Source of the DNA: Gemmatimonadota bacterium
Lineage (GTDB): Bacteria; Latescibacterota; UBA2968
Reading direction: 5' to 3'
Assembly (NCBI GenBank): GCA_026705765.1
Contig: JAPPAB010000182.1
Location: forward strand, 1 to 52,770
Length of the DNA stretch: 52,770 nucleotides
The notes under the pieces were generated by a model, which was given only the letters and a program-made list of their open reading frames with translations, had not been told where the DNA came from and did no database searches. Positions 38,883 through 47,041 of the stretch are shown here, one piece after another (position 1 is the stretch's first letter; each line of letters opens with the position of its first letter). Made by a program: the position numbers and the translations under genes.

Positions 38883-40076
38883 TCAGACTGCGTCAAGTGC
38901 CTGTCCAACATCGGCAATAATATCCTCGGTATCTTCTATCCCTACTGCATAGCGCACCAGTTCATCGGCAATGCCAATAGCCAATCGGTCTTCGCGCGCC
39001 AATTCGTAATACGAAATAGATGCGGGATGCGAAACGAGACTCTCCACACCTCCCAGACTGGCCCCGATACACGGGATTTTCAAGCGGTCAATAAAATCCA
39101 GCGTCCCTGCTTCATTCGCATCTAAATCAAAACTCACCAGCCCACCAAATCCACGCATCTGCGCTTTGGCAACATCGTGGTGTGGGTGGCTTTCCAAACC
39201 GGGATAATACACGCGCTTTACCCGATCGTGCTTTTCCAAAAACCGCGCCAGCACCAGTGCCGTTTCATTTTGCCTGACCATTCGCAATGGAAAAGTCTTG
39301 ATCCCCCGGATCAGCAAATAAGCACAATGCGGATCGATCACCCCTCCCAAAATACCTCGATAGTCGCGAATCGCACCCACAAGGGGCGCATTGCCCAGCA
39401 CAGCACCAGCCATCAAATCGTTGTGACCTCCCAAATACTTGGTCGCCGAATGAATGACCAGATCGACGCCAAATTCGAGCGGGCGCTGGTTTAAGGGCGT
39501 GGCAAATGTACTGTCAATAATCGTCTTGACCCGATGCCTTTTTCCAATATCGACCAGCTTTTCCAAATCGATCACATTGAGATGTGGATTTGTCGGAGAT
39601 TCGGAAATAATCACCCGTGTGTTATTCCTGATTGCGCCTTCTAATTCGGCGTAATCACCCGCGTGTACAAATGTGGTTTCAATACCAAATTTTCGCAACA
39701 CCATCTGGCAAAATTGCGCGGTCTTGCGATAGCAGTCATCCATAATCACCGCGTGGTGCCCTGTTGACAGCATGCCCAGCAGTGTCGTTGTCACAGCACT
39801 CATACCCGAAGAAAATAAAATAGCGGCCTCTGCGCCTTCCAACTCTGCGAGCTTGGATTCGGCGGCATGCTGTGTTGGATTGCCGTAGCGCCCATAGTCG
39901 ATCTGTGGATTTTTGCCCGCTACAAATGCTTTAACCGCATGCGTATCTTCAAATACATAAGTCGATGTCTGGGCAATGGGCACTGTCAGAGATTTTCCCC
40001 AGTGTCCCCTTTCTTCACCTGCATGAACGGCCCGTGTCCCCGAACAGGGCGCGTGCGTCTCGCACTTTTCAGACAT
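38883..40076 (-). CDS. Cystathionine gamma-synthase-type trans-sulfuration enzyme
   Basis: This is a 397-residue PLP enzyme of the Cys/Met metabolism family. The PLP lysine is Lys213 in SATKYLGGHND; other family motifs are YGRYGNPTQ, FSSGMSAVTT and SLGGVESLVSHPAS. The segment MDDCYRKTAQF resembles plant-type cystathionine gamma-synthase. That and the SAM-II riboswitch upstream argue for a biosynthetic role, joining cysteine to an activated homoserine, rather than a lyase. Family members are hard to separate by sequence, so beta-lyase, gamma-lyase or O-acyl-homoserine sulfhydrylase remain possible. GGGAG lies seven bases before the ATG. An out-of-frame four-codon ATG frame starts at 40083. Confidence 0.9.
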   Translation of the reverse strand: MSEKCETHAPCSGTRAVHAGEERGHWGKSLTVPIAQTSTYVFEDTHAVKAFVAGKNPQIDYGRYGNPTQHAAESKLAELEGAEAAILFSSGMSAVTTTLLGMLSTGHHAVIMDDCYRKTAQFCQMVLRKFGIETTFVHAGDYAELEGAIRNNTRVIISESPTNPHLNVIDLEKLVDIGKRHRVKTIIDSTFATPLNQRPLEFGVDLVIHSATKYLGGHNDLMAGAVLGNAPLVGAIRDYRGILGGVIDPHCAYLLIRGIKTFPLRMVRQNETALVLARFLEKHDRVKRVYYPGLESHPHHDVAKAQMRGFGGLVSFDLDANEAGTLDFIDRLKIPCIGASLGGVESLVSHPASISYYELAREDRLAIGIADELVRYAVGIEDTEDIIADVGQALDAV

Positions 40077-40088
40077 GCGCCATCTCCC

Positions 40089-40117
40089 AAAAAAAAAGCG
40101 GAGCTAAAAAAGCCCGC
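40089..40117 (-). terminator. Second riboswitch terminator (H2)
   Basis: On the minus strand GCGGGCT pairs with AGC(T)CCGC, one T bulged, around a five-T loop, followed by nine T (40097-40089). The T run directly abuts the GGGAG Shine-Dalgarno at 40088-40084, so transcripts must read through this hairpin to express the enzyme. Confidence 0.85.
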
Positions 40118-40126
40118 GCAGTACGC

Positions 40127-40153
40127 AAAAAAACCGGACTAAAAAGCCCGGTT
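40127..40153 (-). terminator. First riboswitch terminator (H1)
   Basis: On the minus strand AACCGGGCT pairs with AGTCCGGTT (nine pairs, one G-U) around a TTTT loop, followed by five further T. It begins eight bases after the SAM-II aptamer. Its CTTTTTAG segment is complementary to CTAAAAAG at the aptamer 3' end. Confidence 0.9.
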
Positions 40154-40161
40154 TTGGGAAT

Positions 40162-40215
40162 AACTTTTTAGCGACTTGTTTAAAGTGGCTGCAATATGCC
40201 GCAAATCACCACTTG
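40162..40215 (-). ncRNA. SAM-II (metA / SAM_alpha) riboswitch aptamer
   Basis: Read on the minus strand, this has all the conserved blocks of SAM-II. P1 is AAGTGG (40214-40209) pairing with CCACTT (40188-40183). GATTT follows the 5' strand, TTGCA lies before the 3' strand of P1, then TTAAA-AA, and the 3' GCTAAAAA (from 40172) that forms the pseudoknot and binding site. Spacing matches the compact roughly 50-base SAM-II class. It would repress the downstream methionine-pathway gene when S-adenosylmethionine is abundant. Two terminators directly follow, so the likely mechanism is transcription termination. SAM-II is best known from Alphaproteobacteria and some Bacteroidota. Confidence 0.93.
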
Positions 40216-40233
40216 CTATAGGTATATTTCTGG

Positions 40234-40262
40234 AATGTAAACAAAACCTTCAACCCTGTCAA
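40234..40262 (-). promoter_or_regulatory. Promoter of the SAM-II-controlled transcript
   Basis: On the minus strand TTGACA (40262-40257) and TACATT (40239-40234) are 17 bases apart. Transcription would begin about 10-15 bases before the aptamer P1 stem. The -35 box lies in one copy of the direct repeat AGTTGACAGG. Confidence 0.55.
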
Positions 40263-40317
40263 CTTCCGCATTGAGTATCTGATTTTATCTGCGTCCATCT
40301 GCGGATACCTGTCAACT
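40255..40317. repeat. Pair of 10-bp direct repeats flanking an ATCTGCG element
   Basis: CCTGTCAACT occurs at 40255-40264 and again at 40308-40317, the second copy overlapping the thrC stop codon. The 43 bases between them hold a tandem ATCTGCG unit (40287-40306). Confidence 0.6.
40287..40306. repeat. ATCTGCG tandem element, copy 1
   Basis: ATCTGCGTCC at 40287-40296 is followed by ATCTGCGGAT at 40297-40306. A longer version of the same element is at 49401-49430; both lie in spacers between minus-strand genes. Confidence 0.6.
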
Positions 40318-41677
40318 ATCGGTTGGCTTCAATCCGATCGAAAATCGCCTTTTTTACCGCATCGACTTCAGGAGGCAACACAACGGGTTCATTTTGGTAA
40401 TGCGGGCCGACACCCCAGTCCTGTAACTGATCCCGATGATACCCGAGCTTAAATTCGCTAAACTTCAACCCGTGAGCCGTTGAAATCACGATCACCCGAT
40501 CGCTTTTCTGAATCACACCCCTGTCAACCAACTTGAACAATGCTGCGAAAGCCACCCCGGTATGCGGGCAGGCAAACAAACCCGTGCGGTCGGCACGCGC
40601 AGCCGCATCGGCCAATTCCTCCTCGCTGGCTTGCTCCACGACACCACCAAATATTTTGAGCGTTTGAATCGCCTTTTCCCGACTCACTGGATTGCCGATC
40701 TGGATCGCACTCGCCAATGTCGGCTGTGCCTGAATCGGTTCAAAACTATCAAAATTCTTTTCAAAACTCTGGTAGAGCGGGTTTGCCCTATCGGCCTGGG
40801 CAACCGCAATGCGCGGCAACCGGTCAATGAGACCGAGGGCTTCCATTTCGAGAAACCCCTTACCAAGCGCACTCACATTGCCCAGATTTCCGCCGGGAAT
40901 CACAACCCAATCGGGCACGTCCCAATCAAATTGTTGCACCAATTCGATGCTGATCGTTTTTTGTCCCTCTACCCGCAGTGAATTCATCGAATTGGCCAAA
41001 TAAATATTCTCCTCGCGACAAATCTCCTGCACGAGCCTCATACATCCATCAAAGTCCGTCTCCAAACTCAGCACCAGCGCACCATTGGCCAGGGGTTGCA
41101 AAAGTTGTGCGGTCGAGATTTTGTCCCTCGGCAAAAAGACCACCGATTGTATGCCTGCCGCCGCACAATACGCAGCCAATGCCGCCGAGGTGTCCCCAGT
41201 AGATGCACACGCAACCGCCGGAATACGCGCCCCCTCAAACAGCATCTGTTTCACCATGGATACCAGCACCGTCATGCCCAAATCTTTGAACGACCCCGTA
41301 TGGCTGTTACCACATTGCTTAACCCACAAATCCTCAACGCCAATTTCTCGGCCCAAACGCTCGGCCCAAAACAGATTGCTTCCCCCTTCGTACATCGACA
41401 CCACATTGTCTTCGTGAACTACGGGGCAGACCAGTTCTTTTTTCCCCCACACCGAACTGCCATAAGGCCATTCTGTCGTCATATAGCGCTTATCAAACAA
41501 CCCGCGCCAATAACTGCCCGACTTGCGTTTGAGCACCTCCATATCGTGCGCCACTTCAAGCAATCCCCCGCACGTTGGGCATGCGTAAATCACATCCGTC
41601 AACGCATATCGCCCTTCACACCCACCAAAACACCGAAACCACGCATTATAAGTTGTATCGTCCATAATCACCGCCAT
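40316..41677 (-). CDS. thrC: Threonine synthase
   Basis: This is a 453-residue PLP enzyme that converts O-phosphohomoserine to threonine. The N-terminal domain has Cys pairs (CFGGC and CPTC at about 16-36). The PLP lysine is Lys131 in [13 protein letters not shown], and [12 protein letters not shown] and [15 protein letters not shown] are family motifs. The open frame continues 131 codons upstream over batE; the ATG at 41677 after AGGA is the plausible start, with another ATG at 41665. It lies 13 bases after batE, so it is part of that transcript. The next gene downstream is the methionine-branch enzyme. Confidence 0.93.
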   Translation of the reverse strand: MAVIMDDTTYNAWFRCFGGCEGRYALTDVIYACPTCGGLLEVAHDMEVLKRKSGSYWRGLFDKRYMTTEWPYGSSVWGKKELVCPVVHEDNVVSMYEGGSNLFWAERLGREIGVEDLWVKQCGNSHTGSFKDLGMTVLVSMVKQMLFEGARIPAVACASTGDTSAALAAYCAAAGIQSVVFLPRDKISTAQLLQPLANGALVLSLETDFDGCMRLVQEICREENIYLANSMNSLRVEGQKTISIELVQQFDWDVPDWVVIPGGNLGNVSALGKGFLEMEALGLIDRLPRIAVAQADRANPLYQSFEKNFDSFEPIQAQPTLASAIQIGNPVSREKAIQTLKIFGGVVEQASEEELADAAARADRTGLFACPHTGVAFAALFKLVDRGVIQKSDRVIVISTAHGLKFSEFKLGYHRDQLQDWGVGPHYQNEPVVLPPEVDAVKKAIFDRIEANR

Positions 41678-41690
41678 TATAGATGATTCC

Positions 41691-42458
41691 TCAAATCCGC
41701 TCCAGCGCACGCGCTTCAATCCAGCCGCCGAGACCCGATCGCAGGCGCACCAGCAACCAGCTACCTTCAACGCGTTCAATCTCGACCTTCGTGCCCTCGT
41801 GAAGTGCGAACACCTGTAAAAAGTCGGGCCCTGGCCCGCTGCGGCCAATGGCCTCATCCACCAGAATGATAGCTTTGGGAATGCTGTGTTGATGCGCCTT
41901 AAACGCCAGCATAGCCGCGCTGCCCAAAAGTCCGCCTGCAAAAACCACCAGCAACCCACCCCACAGCAAACGACGGACAGGCACAAAAATCCAACACACC
42001 GCCACACCGCCCAGCAAAAAAACAAACACACAAACCATAACTGCCAGCGCATCGAGGGTAAAAAACGCAAAAGTCGCTTGCAAAACCCGCGTCAAAATAT
42101 TGACCTCATCTTCGTTTTCTCGATCTATCTTCTGCGCATTGGCAAACTGCAAATTCGCCAGAACATCCCGATCGCCCGGCATCAATTTCAAAGCGCGTTC
42201 ATAAGATAAAATCGCACGCCCGAGCCGCGCGTTTTTAAAATACGCATTGCCCAGATTATAATACACCTCACCGTTGTCCAGCCCCTGTGCAATAACGCGC
42301 TCATAAGCCGAAATCGCCGCATCAAAATCCCCGGCGCGATAGTATTCATTGCCCCGATTGTACAGCGCGACAACAGCTTCTGAAGCAAATACTATATCTG
42401 CGCCAAGTATCGCAACCGCGACAACGGAATATAACAGCCGTTCTATCACCGTCCTCAT
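41691..42458 (-). CDS. batE: BatE-like TPR/SH3 membrane protein
   Basis: This is a 255-residue protein with a signal-anchor N-terminus ([18 protein letters not shown]), two TPR units at about 29-105 ([36 protein letters not shown]), hydrophobic segments at about 126-187 and a C-terminal bacterial SH3-like domain ([16 protein letters not shown]...SGLGGWIEA). This is the layout of BatE, the last gene of Bacteroides aerotolerance (bat) operons. The ATG at 42458 is two bases past the batD stop. Confidence 0.85.
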   Translation of the reverse strand: MRTVIERLLYSVVAVAILGADIVFASEAVVALYNRGNEYYRAGDFDAAISAYERVIAQGLDNGEVYYNLGNAYFKNARLGRAILSYERALKLMPGDRDVLANLQFANAQKIDRENEDEVNILTRVLQATFAFFTLDALAVMVCVFVFLLGGVAVCWIFVPVRRLLWGGLLVVFAGGLLGSAAMLAFKAHQHSIPKAIILVDEAIGRSGPGPDFLQVFALHEGTKVEIERVEGSWLLVRLRSGLGGWIEARALERI

Positions 42459-42460
42459 AA

Positions 42461-44305
42461 CTAAATACACCGCTCCAGCGCACCGATTAAATCTTCGGTC
42501 TGCGCGAACAACGCCTGCATCTGCTCTGCCGAAATCTGCCCCGGCGCAAACCGCGCCTGATCGCATTGATAAAATACGTCTTGAACGCCCGAAATCACCT
42601 GTGTATCTACACCGCATTCCACCAGCACAGCACCAATCTGGTCCGCTGTCAAACCAGCCGCTGCGCGATTGGTTCGATCTGCGACAAACTGCGCCAAAGA
42701 CCTGTGGACTTCACCGTGAAAACCCGCGCTATCGCCCGCTTCCATTAACCCTTTCGCCTTGCCCAAACGCCGTTGTGCTTCCGAACGCGAACGTCTTCTG
42801 CGCGCATAAGCCACATCGCCTTCTAAACGCACGCGATGACGGCGATAAGCATAAGCACCAGCCACTCCCAAAATAGGAATGAGTTGCAAAAACCAAAACC
42901 CACTGCGCTGATAGAGCAACAAGCCCTGATCGGCCAAATGCATCCGGTCGGGTTTGATATACCGGATATCGCTCCCCAGCGCGCGCACTTCTTCACCCGG
43001 CAACCCAGCAACCGGCTGGGGCATCTGTTCACCCGGCGTCACCTGCAAAGGAATCGGTTTGGTCTGCGCGGTTTTATACCGCCGCTGCACAGGATCAAAA
43101 TAGGCCAGGGTAAAAGGCGGCAATATTACCTGGCCCGTTTTATGCGGAATCACTGCATACTCAAAAGTTTTTTGCCCGCTTATGCGCGTACCACGCTTTC
43201 GCGTTTCCAAATTCGTCCTGGGATCATAAAACTTAAAACCCGACCGTTCAGGACGAATAGGCTCGTCAATCGCGTGCAAATTTCCCGCACCCTGCACCAC
43301 CACCTTCACTGCGACGGGATCGCCGGCTTTCACCGTACCTGGAACCGCCTCTGCGCGAATCTCAAATTGCCCAACAGCACCCCCAAATCCCTTCGGCGCA
43401 CCAGCGGGCAATGGCTTCACCTCAATTTCAATATCGCCTGACCGCACCTTCACCTGCTGCGCATCAAATGTACCAAATGGATCAAAATCGAACAGACTGC
43501 GCGGCCGTCGCCCCGCAACAATTTCGCAATTCACCTCAAGTTGCTCCAGGGTGTGCTTACCTGCCGTTGTCGGAAATAGCGCCAAACGCTTGAGCAATGC
43601 CGTATTAAACGCGCGCCCATCGACAACCTCTCGCTGCATATTCAAACGCTGGGCATCAAATACAGTCTCTGTCCAAAACCCGGTAAATGTCGGCACATGG
43701 CCGTATTGCACATTTCGCAAATCATAGCGCGTAAACAATTTATATGTCACACCCACCTGTTCACCCACATAAACCACTCGCTTTTCGGGAACCGCCTGCA
43801 AAAACAAGTTTTGTTCAATCTCCTGAATCTCTGACTGTCCCATTGACCGACCCGTTGATGGCGCAGGACGCGTCTGTGGGCGACCACTCCTTTTCGCCAC
43901 CTCAACGCGCACCTGATCAGACCGAATCGTCTTACCTTCATGGGTCAACTGCGCTGGCCCGAGCACATAAGTGCCGACGCCTTGTGCGCGAAAAGAGAAA
44001 ACATACGTCGTCGTGCGCTTTGTTGTCATCGCACCATTGACAATGTTGACCGACATCGACGTAGAAGACGTACTCCCCGTCAATTGCAACCCATCAGGTG
44101 TGGGAACCTGAGGTGCAGATACACTCCCCATCTGCGCAGCCTCAACCTCCACAGTGAACTGAATCAGGTCGCCAACTTCGACCCGAGTGCGATCCACCGA
44201 AGCTTGCATCGCCACATCCTGTGCATCAGTTCCCTGTACCTGCGACAGGAAAAACAAAACACTGCACAAAAATATCCATCTTTTTCTACCAGGCATTGCC
44301 ATCAT
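42461..44305 (-). CDS. batD: BatD family oxygen-tolerance protein
   Basis: This is a 614-residue protein with a signal peptide, then tandem beta-sandwich modules (VDRTRVEVGDLIQFTVEVEA; ...VYVGEQVGVTYKLFT; ...GDPVAVKVVVQGAGNLHAI). A single membrane helix lies at about 470-488, followed by a cytoplasmic basic and helical tail. This matches the BatD/oxygen tolerance family found with BatA and BatB. It is probably a periplasmic scaffold for the VWA proteins; the biochemical role is unproven. The start overlaps batC by 20 bases; another ATG lies at 44296. Confidence 0.9.
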   Translation of the reverse strand: MMAMPGRKRWIFLCSVLFFLSQVQGTDAQDVAMQASVDRTRVEVGDLIQFTVEVEAAQMGSVSAPQVPTPDGLQLTGSTSSTSMSVNIVNGAMTTKRTTTYVFSFRAQGVGTYVLGPAQLTHEGKTIRSDQVRVEVAKRSGRPQTRPAPSTGRSMGQSEIQEIEQNLFLQAVPEKRVVYVGEQVGVTYKLFTRYDLRNVQYGHVPTFTGFWTETVFDAQRLNMQREVVDGRAFNTALLKRLALFPTTAGKHTLEQLEVNCEIVAGRRPRSLFDFDPFGTFDAQQVKVRSGDIEIEVKPLPAGAPKGFGGAVGQFEIRAEAVPGTVKAGDPVAVKVVVQGAGNLHAIDEPIRPERSGFKFYDPRTNLETRKRGTRISGQKTFEYAVIPHKTGQVILPPFTLAYFDPVQRRYKTAQTKPIPLQVTPGEQMPQPVAGLPGEEVRALGSDIRYIKPDRMHLADQGLLLYQRSGFWFLQLIPILGVAGAYAYRRHRVRLEGDVAYARRRRSRSEAQRRLGKAKGLMEAGDSAGFHGEVHRSLAQFVADRTNRAAAGLTADQIGAVLVECGVDTQVISGVQDVFYQCDQARFAPGQISAEQMQALFAQTEDLIGALERCI

Positions 44306-45002
44306 ATCGCCTGCCTCGCAACTTCAACTTGCGTCGCTTCTGGGATTCTTCTTCTCGCGCCTTCATCGCATTGAGAATCCGCGCCGCCTCCTCGGGCGTC
44401 ATTTCTCTGGGATCGGGCTGTTGGCCCTGCTGTTGTTTCTGCTGATCTCGCTGATCCTGCCCATCTTGATCCTGGTCCTGCCCATCCTGCTGATTCTGGT
44501 CCTGATTTTGACTTTGGTCCTGCTGATCCTGGTTTTGATCTTGATTTTCATCCTGTTCATCTTGCCCATCCTGCCCATCCTGATCCAGTTTTTCCAATGC
44601 CAATTCCAGATTAATTTTGGCATCTATATCATCCGGCTTCAGTTCCAGTGACTTTTTATAAGCCCCCACAGCTTCCTGGAACTTCTCCTGCCGAAACAGC
44701 GCATTGCCCAAATTGTAATGTGCAGCGGCAGACATATCCGGATGGGTGTCTTCGGTGGCACGCCCCATCTCCTGCAAAGCCTCGGCATATTTCCCTTGCT
44801 TGTAGAGGGCATCGCCAGCATTAAAATGCAACTCCGGTCGGAGTTGCCCCTCTTGTTGCGCTTCCAGATACCGGCGCAATGCCGCTTCGTACTCCCCCTT
44901 CTCAAACAGCGCATTGCCCTCTTCATTCTTTTTTGCCACGGGATCGAGAAATGTCCACCCCAGGAATGGCACTGCCAGCAAAACATATAAAAATCGCGTC
45001 AT
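44286..45002 (-). CDS. batC: BatC-like TPR protein with Asp/Gln-rich tail
   Basis: This is a 238-residue protein with a signal-anchor (MTRFLYVLLAVPFLGW), three TPR units at about 24-126 (EEGNALFEKGEYEAALRRY; HFNAGDALYKQGKYAEALQE; HYNLGNALFRQEKFQEAV), a low-complexity Asp/Gln tract at 140-196 and a short basic C-terminus. TPR proteins with such linkers are usual between batB and batD. It is probably a periplasmic partner of the VWA proteins. Confidence 0.85.
   Translation of the reverse strand: MTRFLYVLLAVPFLGWTFLDPVAKKNEEGNALFEKGEYEAALRRYLEAQQEGQLRPELHFNAGDALYKQGKYAEALQEMGRATEDTHPDMSAAAHYNLGNALFRQEKFQEAVGAYKKSLELKPDDIDAKINLELALEKLDQDGQDGQDEQDENQDQNQDQQDQSQNQDQNQQDGQDQDQDGQDQRDQQKQQQGQQPDPREMTPEEAARILNAMKAREEESQKRRKLKLRGRRYDGNAW
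44415..44585. repeat. Low-complexity Asp/Gln-coding tract in batC
   Basis: About 57 codons are almost all GAT/GAC, CAG/CAA, AAC/AAT or GGG, seen on the plus strand as repeated CTGATCCTG-like units. The repeat is imperfect and in frame, and is likely prone to length variation. Confidence 0.8.
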
Positions 45003-45019
45003 AACCTCACGTCCATAGT

Positions 45020-46045
45020 CTATGTCTCAAATCGCCCACGCCATACTTCCTCACTGCGTCGTCGATCCGATAACAGAGCTTCGCTCACAAAACACAACAG
45101 CGCGAAAGCCAAAGGCCATTGAAACCTGTGAATATACTGTGCGTAACGCTGCGTACCCAAATCGCGCTTCTCCATCTCCGCAATCCGTTCATGCACAGCC
45201 TGCAATCCAATTCCCCCACCGCTGGCACGCACATATAATCCATCGGTCACACGCGCAATCTCCTTCAGTGTTGCCTCATCCAACCGCGTCTTGATAATCT
45301 TGCCCTCGTCATCCTTCAAATAATCTACTCTATCGCCATCGCGAATGGGGATCAACTCACCTTCTGCAGTCCCTACACCTACCGCAAAAATTCGCACATC
45401 TTCCTCCGCTGCCGCTCGCGCTGCTGCAATGGGATCGCCACTGTGATTCTCGCCATCCGTAATCAAAATGAGCGCTTTGTATTTCCCATTGCGCGACCCA
45501 AAACCCCGAATCGCAGCGCGAATTGCTTCTGCAACCGCTGTACCCTGCTCTGAAATCAATGTGGCATTGGCCTGACCCAAAAACATTTTTGCCGCACCAT
45601 AATCCAGCGTAAGCGGACAAAGCACATGGCTATAACCGGCAAAAGCCACCAGGCCGATGCGGTCGCCTTCAAGGCGATCGATCAACCCCTCAATTTCAAA
45701 ACGCGCACGTCCCAGCCTATTGGGTTTAATATCCTCGGCCAACATACTCAATGACGTATCCAGAACAATCACCAGATCGACGCCCCGACGGTGAATCAAT
45801 TCCAACTCAGTGCCAAACTGCGGCTGCACCAGTGCCAGAACCAGAAAAACAAATCCGACACACATCAGTGCGGATTTTATGCCTTGCCGCATGCGACTGA
45901 CACCTGAAGCGAGTTTATCCATCAACTCGGGGGCGCCAAATGCATACAGCGCTCTGCGTTTACGTCGAAAAGCCCACCAGAAAAAAAGCGCGAAAATCGG
46001 TACGCAAAAAAGAAAATAAAAAGCCTGTGGATCGCCAAATCGCAT
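45020..46045 (-). CDS. batB: BatB-like von Willebrand factor A membrane protein
   Basis: This is a 341-residue protein with two N-terminal membrane helices (about 9-24 and 57-73), a VWA domain with the metal-adhesion motif DTSLS at 96-100 plus ITDGENHSGD, and a C-terminal membrane helix. It parallels BatB of aerotolerance operons. The VWA faces the periplasm in this topology. It starts at the batA stop. Confidence 0.9.
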   Translation of the reverse strand: MRFGDPQAFYFLFCVPIFALFFWWAFRRKRRALYAFGAPELMDKLASGVSRMRQGIKSALMCVGFVFLVLALVQPQFGTELELIHRRGVDLVIVLDTSLSMLAEDIKPNRLGRARFEIEGLIDRLEGDRIGLVAFAGYSHVLCPLTLDYGAAKMFLGQANATLISEQGTAVAEAIRAAIRGFGSRNGKYKALILITDGENHSGDPIAAARAAAEEDVRIFAVGVGTAEGELIPIRDGDRVDYLKDDEGKIIKTRLDEATLKEIARVTDGLYVRASGGGIGLQAVHERIAEMEKRDLGTQRYAQYIHRFQWPLAFALLCFVSEALLSDRRRSEEVWRGRFET

Positions 46046-47041
46046 CTAAGGCAACCTCCGAAATCGCGTATTCCCCAGCACCAATTCCAATGAAAGCAAT
46101 GCCAAACCGGGATAGAGAAACAGGTGAAACAACTCGCGATAATCCACATATTCGCGCACTTTGATCTCGGTCTTTTCCATTTCCCCAATCTCGGCGTATA
46201 TCTCCTCCAGCTTTTCTTCACTCGTCGCTCTAAAATATCTCCCGCCCGTAGCATCTGCCACTTTTTTAAGCGTCTCTTCATCAATCTCAACTTTGACCGG
46301 TACAAATCGCTTACCAAAAATCCCATCAACCTCCTGCATAATCGTCCCCCTGCTGCCCGCACCAATTGCATAAATACGGATACCCACGGCCTCTGCTGCG
46401 CGCGCTGCAGTCATCGGATCGATCTCGCCGCGATTATTCTTCCCATCTGTCAATAAAATAATCACCTTGCTCTTGGCCTCAGATTCTCGCAAGCGATTCA
46501 CCGCAGTTGCGATCCCCAAACCAATCGCAGTGCCATCCCAGTCCTTGCTGGCAATTTCAACACCATCGAGAAAACTCAAAAACACGCCGTAATCCAGCGT
46601 GAGTGGGCATTGTGTATAGGATTCTGCGGCAAAGACCACAAGCCCCAGGCGATCATTGGCACGCCCCTGTGCAAATTGCGCCACCACCTCTTTACACACT
46701 GCCAACCGGGTCTTGCGCTGGTCTGCCAGATCTTTGGCCTCCATACTGCTCGACACATCAATCGCCAGCGCAATGTCAATGCCCTGACTCAAAATTTCGC
46801 GGCCCTCGCGCCCAGACTGGGGCCGCGCCATCGCCGCGATGAGCAAGGCCAGAGCCACACAGCGAAACGCGATCAAACTGTGCCGCAACTTCAGCGAAAA
46901 AGATGGGCCAATACGCCGAAAAAGGCGCGTATCGGAAAACCGAATGCGCCCCGACTTGCGCCTTTCGCGCCCAATATAGCGATAAATGAGCACCGGAATA
47001 AACAACAGGAGCAGCAACCACTCTGGATTGGCAAAACGCAT
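46046..47041 (-). CDS. batA: BatA-like von Willebrand factor A membrane protein
   Basis: This is a 331-residue protein with the N-terminal aerotolerance segment (MRFANPEWLLLLLFIPVL), a second helix at about 55-72, a VWA domain with DVSSS at 95-99 and LLTDGKNNRGEIDP, and a C-terminal helix. The ATG at 47041 shares a base with the stop of the gene before it (TGATG). MoxR ATPase and DUF58 genes, the usual partners upstream, are not in this window. Confidence 0.9.
   Translation of the reverse strand: MRFANPEWLLLLLFIPVLIYRYIGRERRKSGRIRFSDTRLFRRIGPSFSLKLRHSLIAFRCVALALLIAAMARPQSGREGREILSQGIDIALAIDVSSSMEAKDLADQRKTRLAVCKEVVAQFAQGRANDRLGLVVFAAESYTQCPLTLDYGVFLSFLDGVEIASKDWDGTAIGLGIATAVNRLRESEAKSKVIILLTDGKNNRGEIDPMTAARAAEAVGIRIYAIGAGSRGTIMQEVDGIFGKRFVPVKVEIDEETLKKVADATGGRYFRATSEEKLEEIYAEIGEMEKTEIKVREYVDYRELFHLFLYPGLALLSLELVLGNTRFRRLP

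Noticed and set aside
40089-40153. The two hairpins as ordinary terminators of thrC only
   Set aside because: They lie after a complete SAM-II aptamer and a separate promoter, and the second abuts the Shine-Dalgarno of the next gene. Attenuation explains this better, although they may also stop thrC transcripts.
40077-40315. SAM-I (S-box) or T-box leader
   Set aside because: Neither the S-box core nor the T-box AGGGUGGNACCGCG motif is present; the blocks match SAM-II.
41678-42070. N-terminal extension of the threonine synthase frame
   Set aside because: The 131 extra codons lie over batE in another frame and look like Cys/Trp/Phe-rich noise; the ATG at 41677 fits the family.
44415-44585. 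CRISPR-like repeat array
   Set aside because: The repeats are short, imperfect and in frame within batC and encode an Asp/Gln linker; there are no spacers of uniform length.
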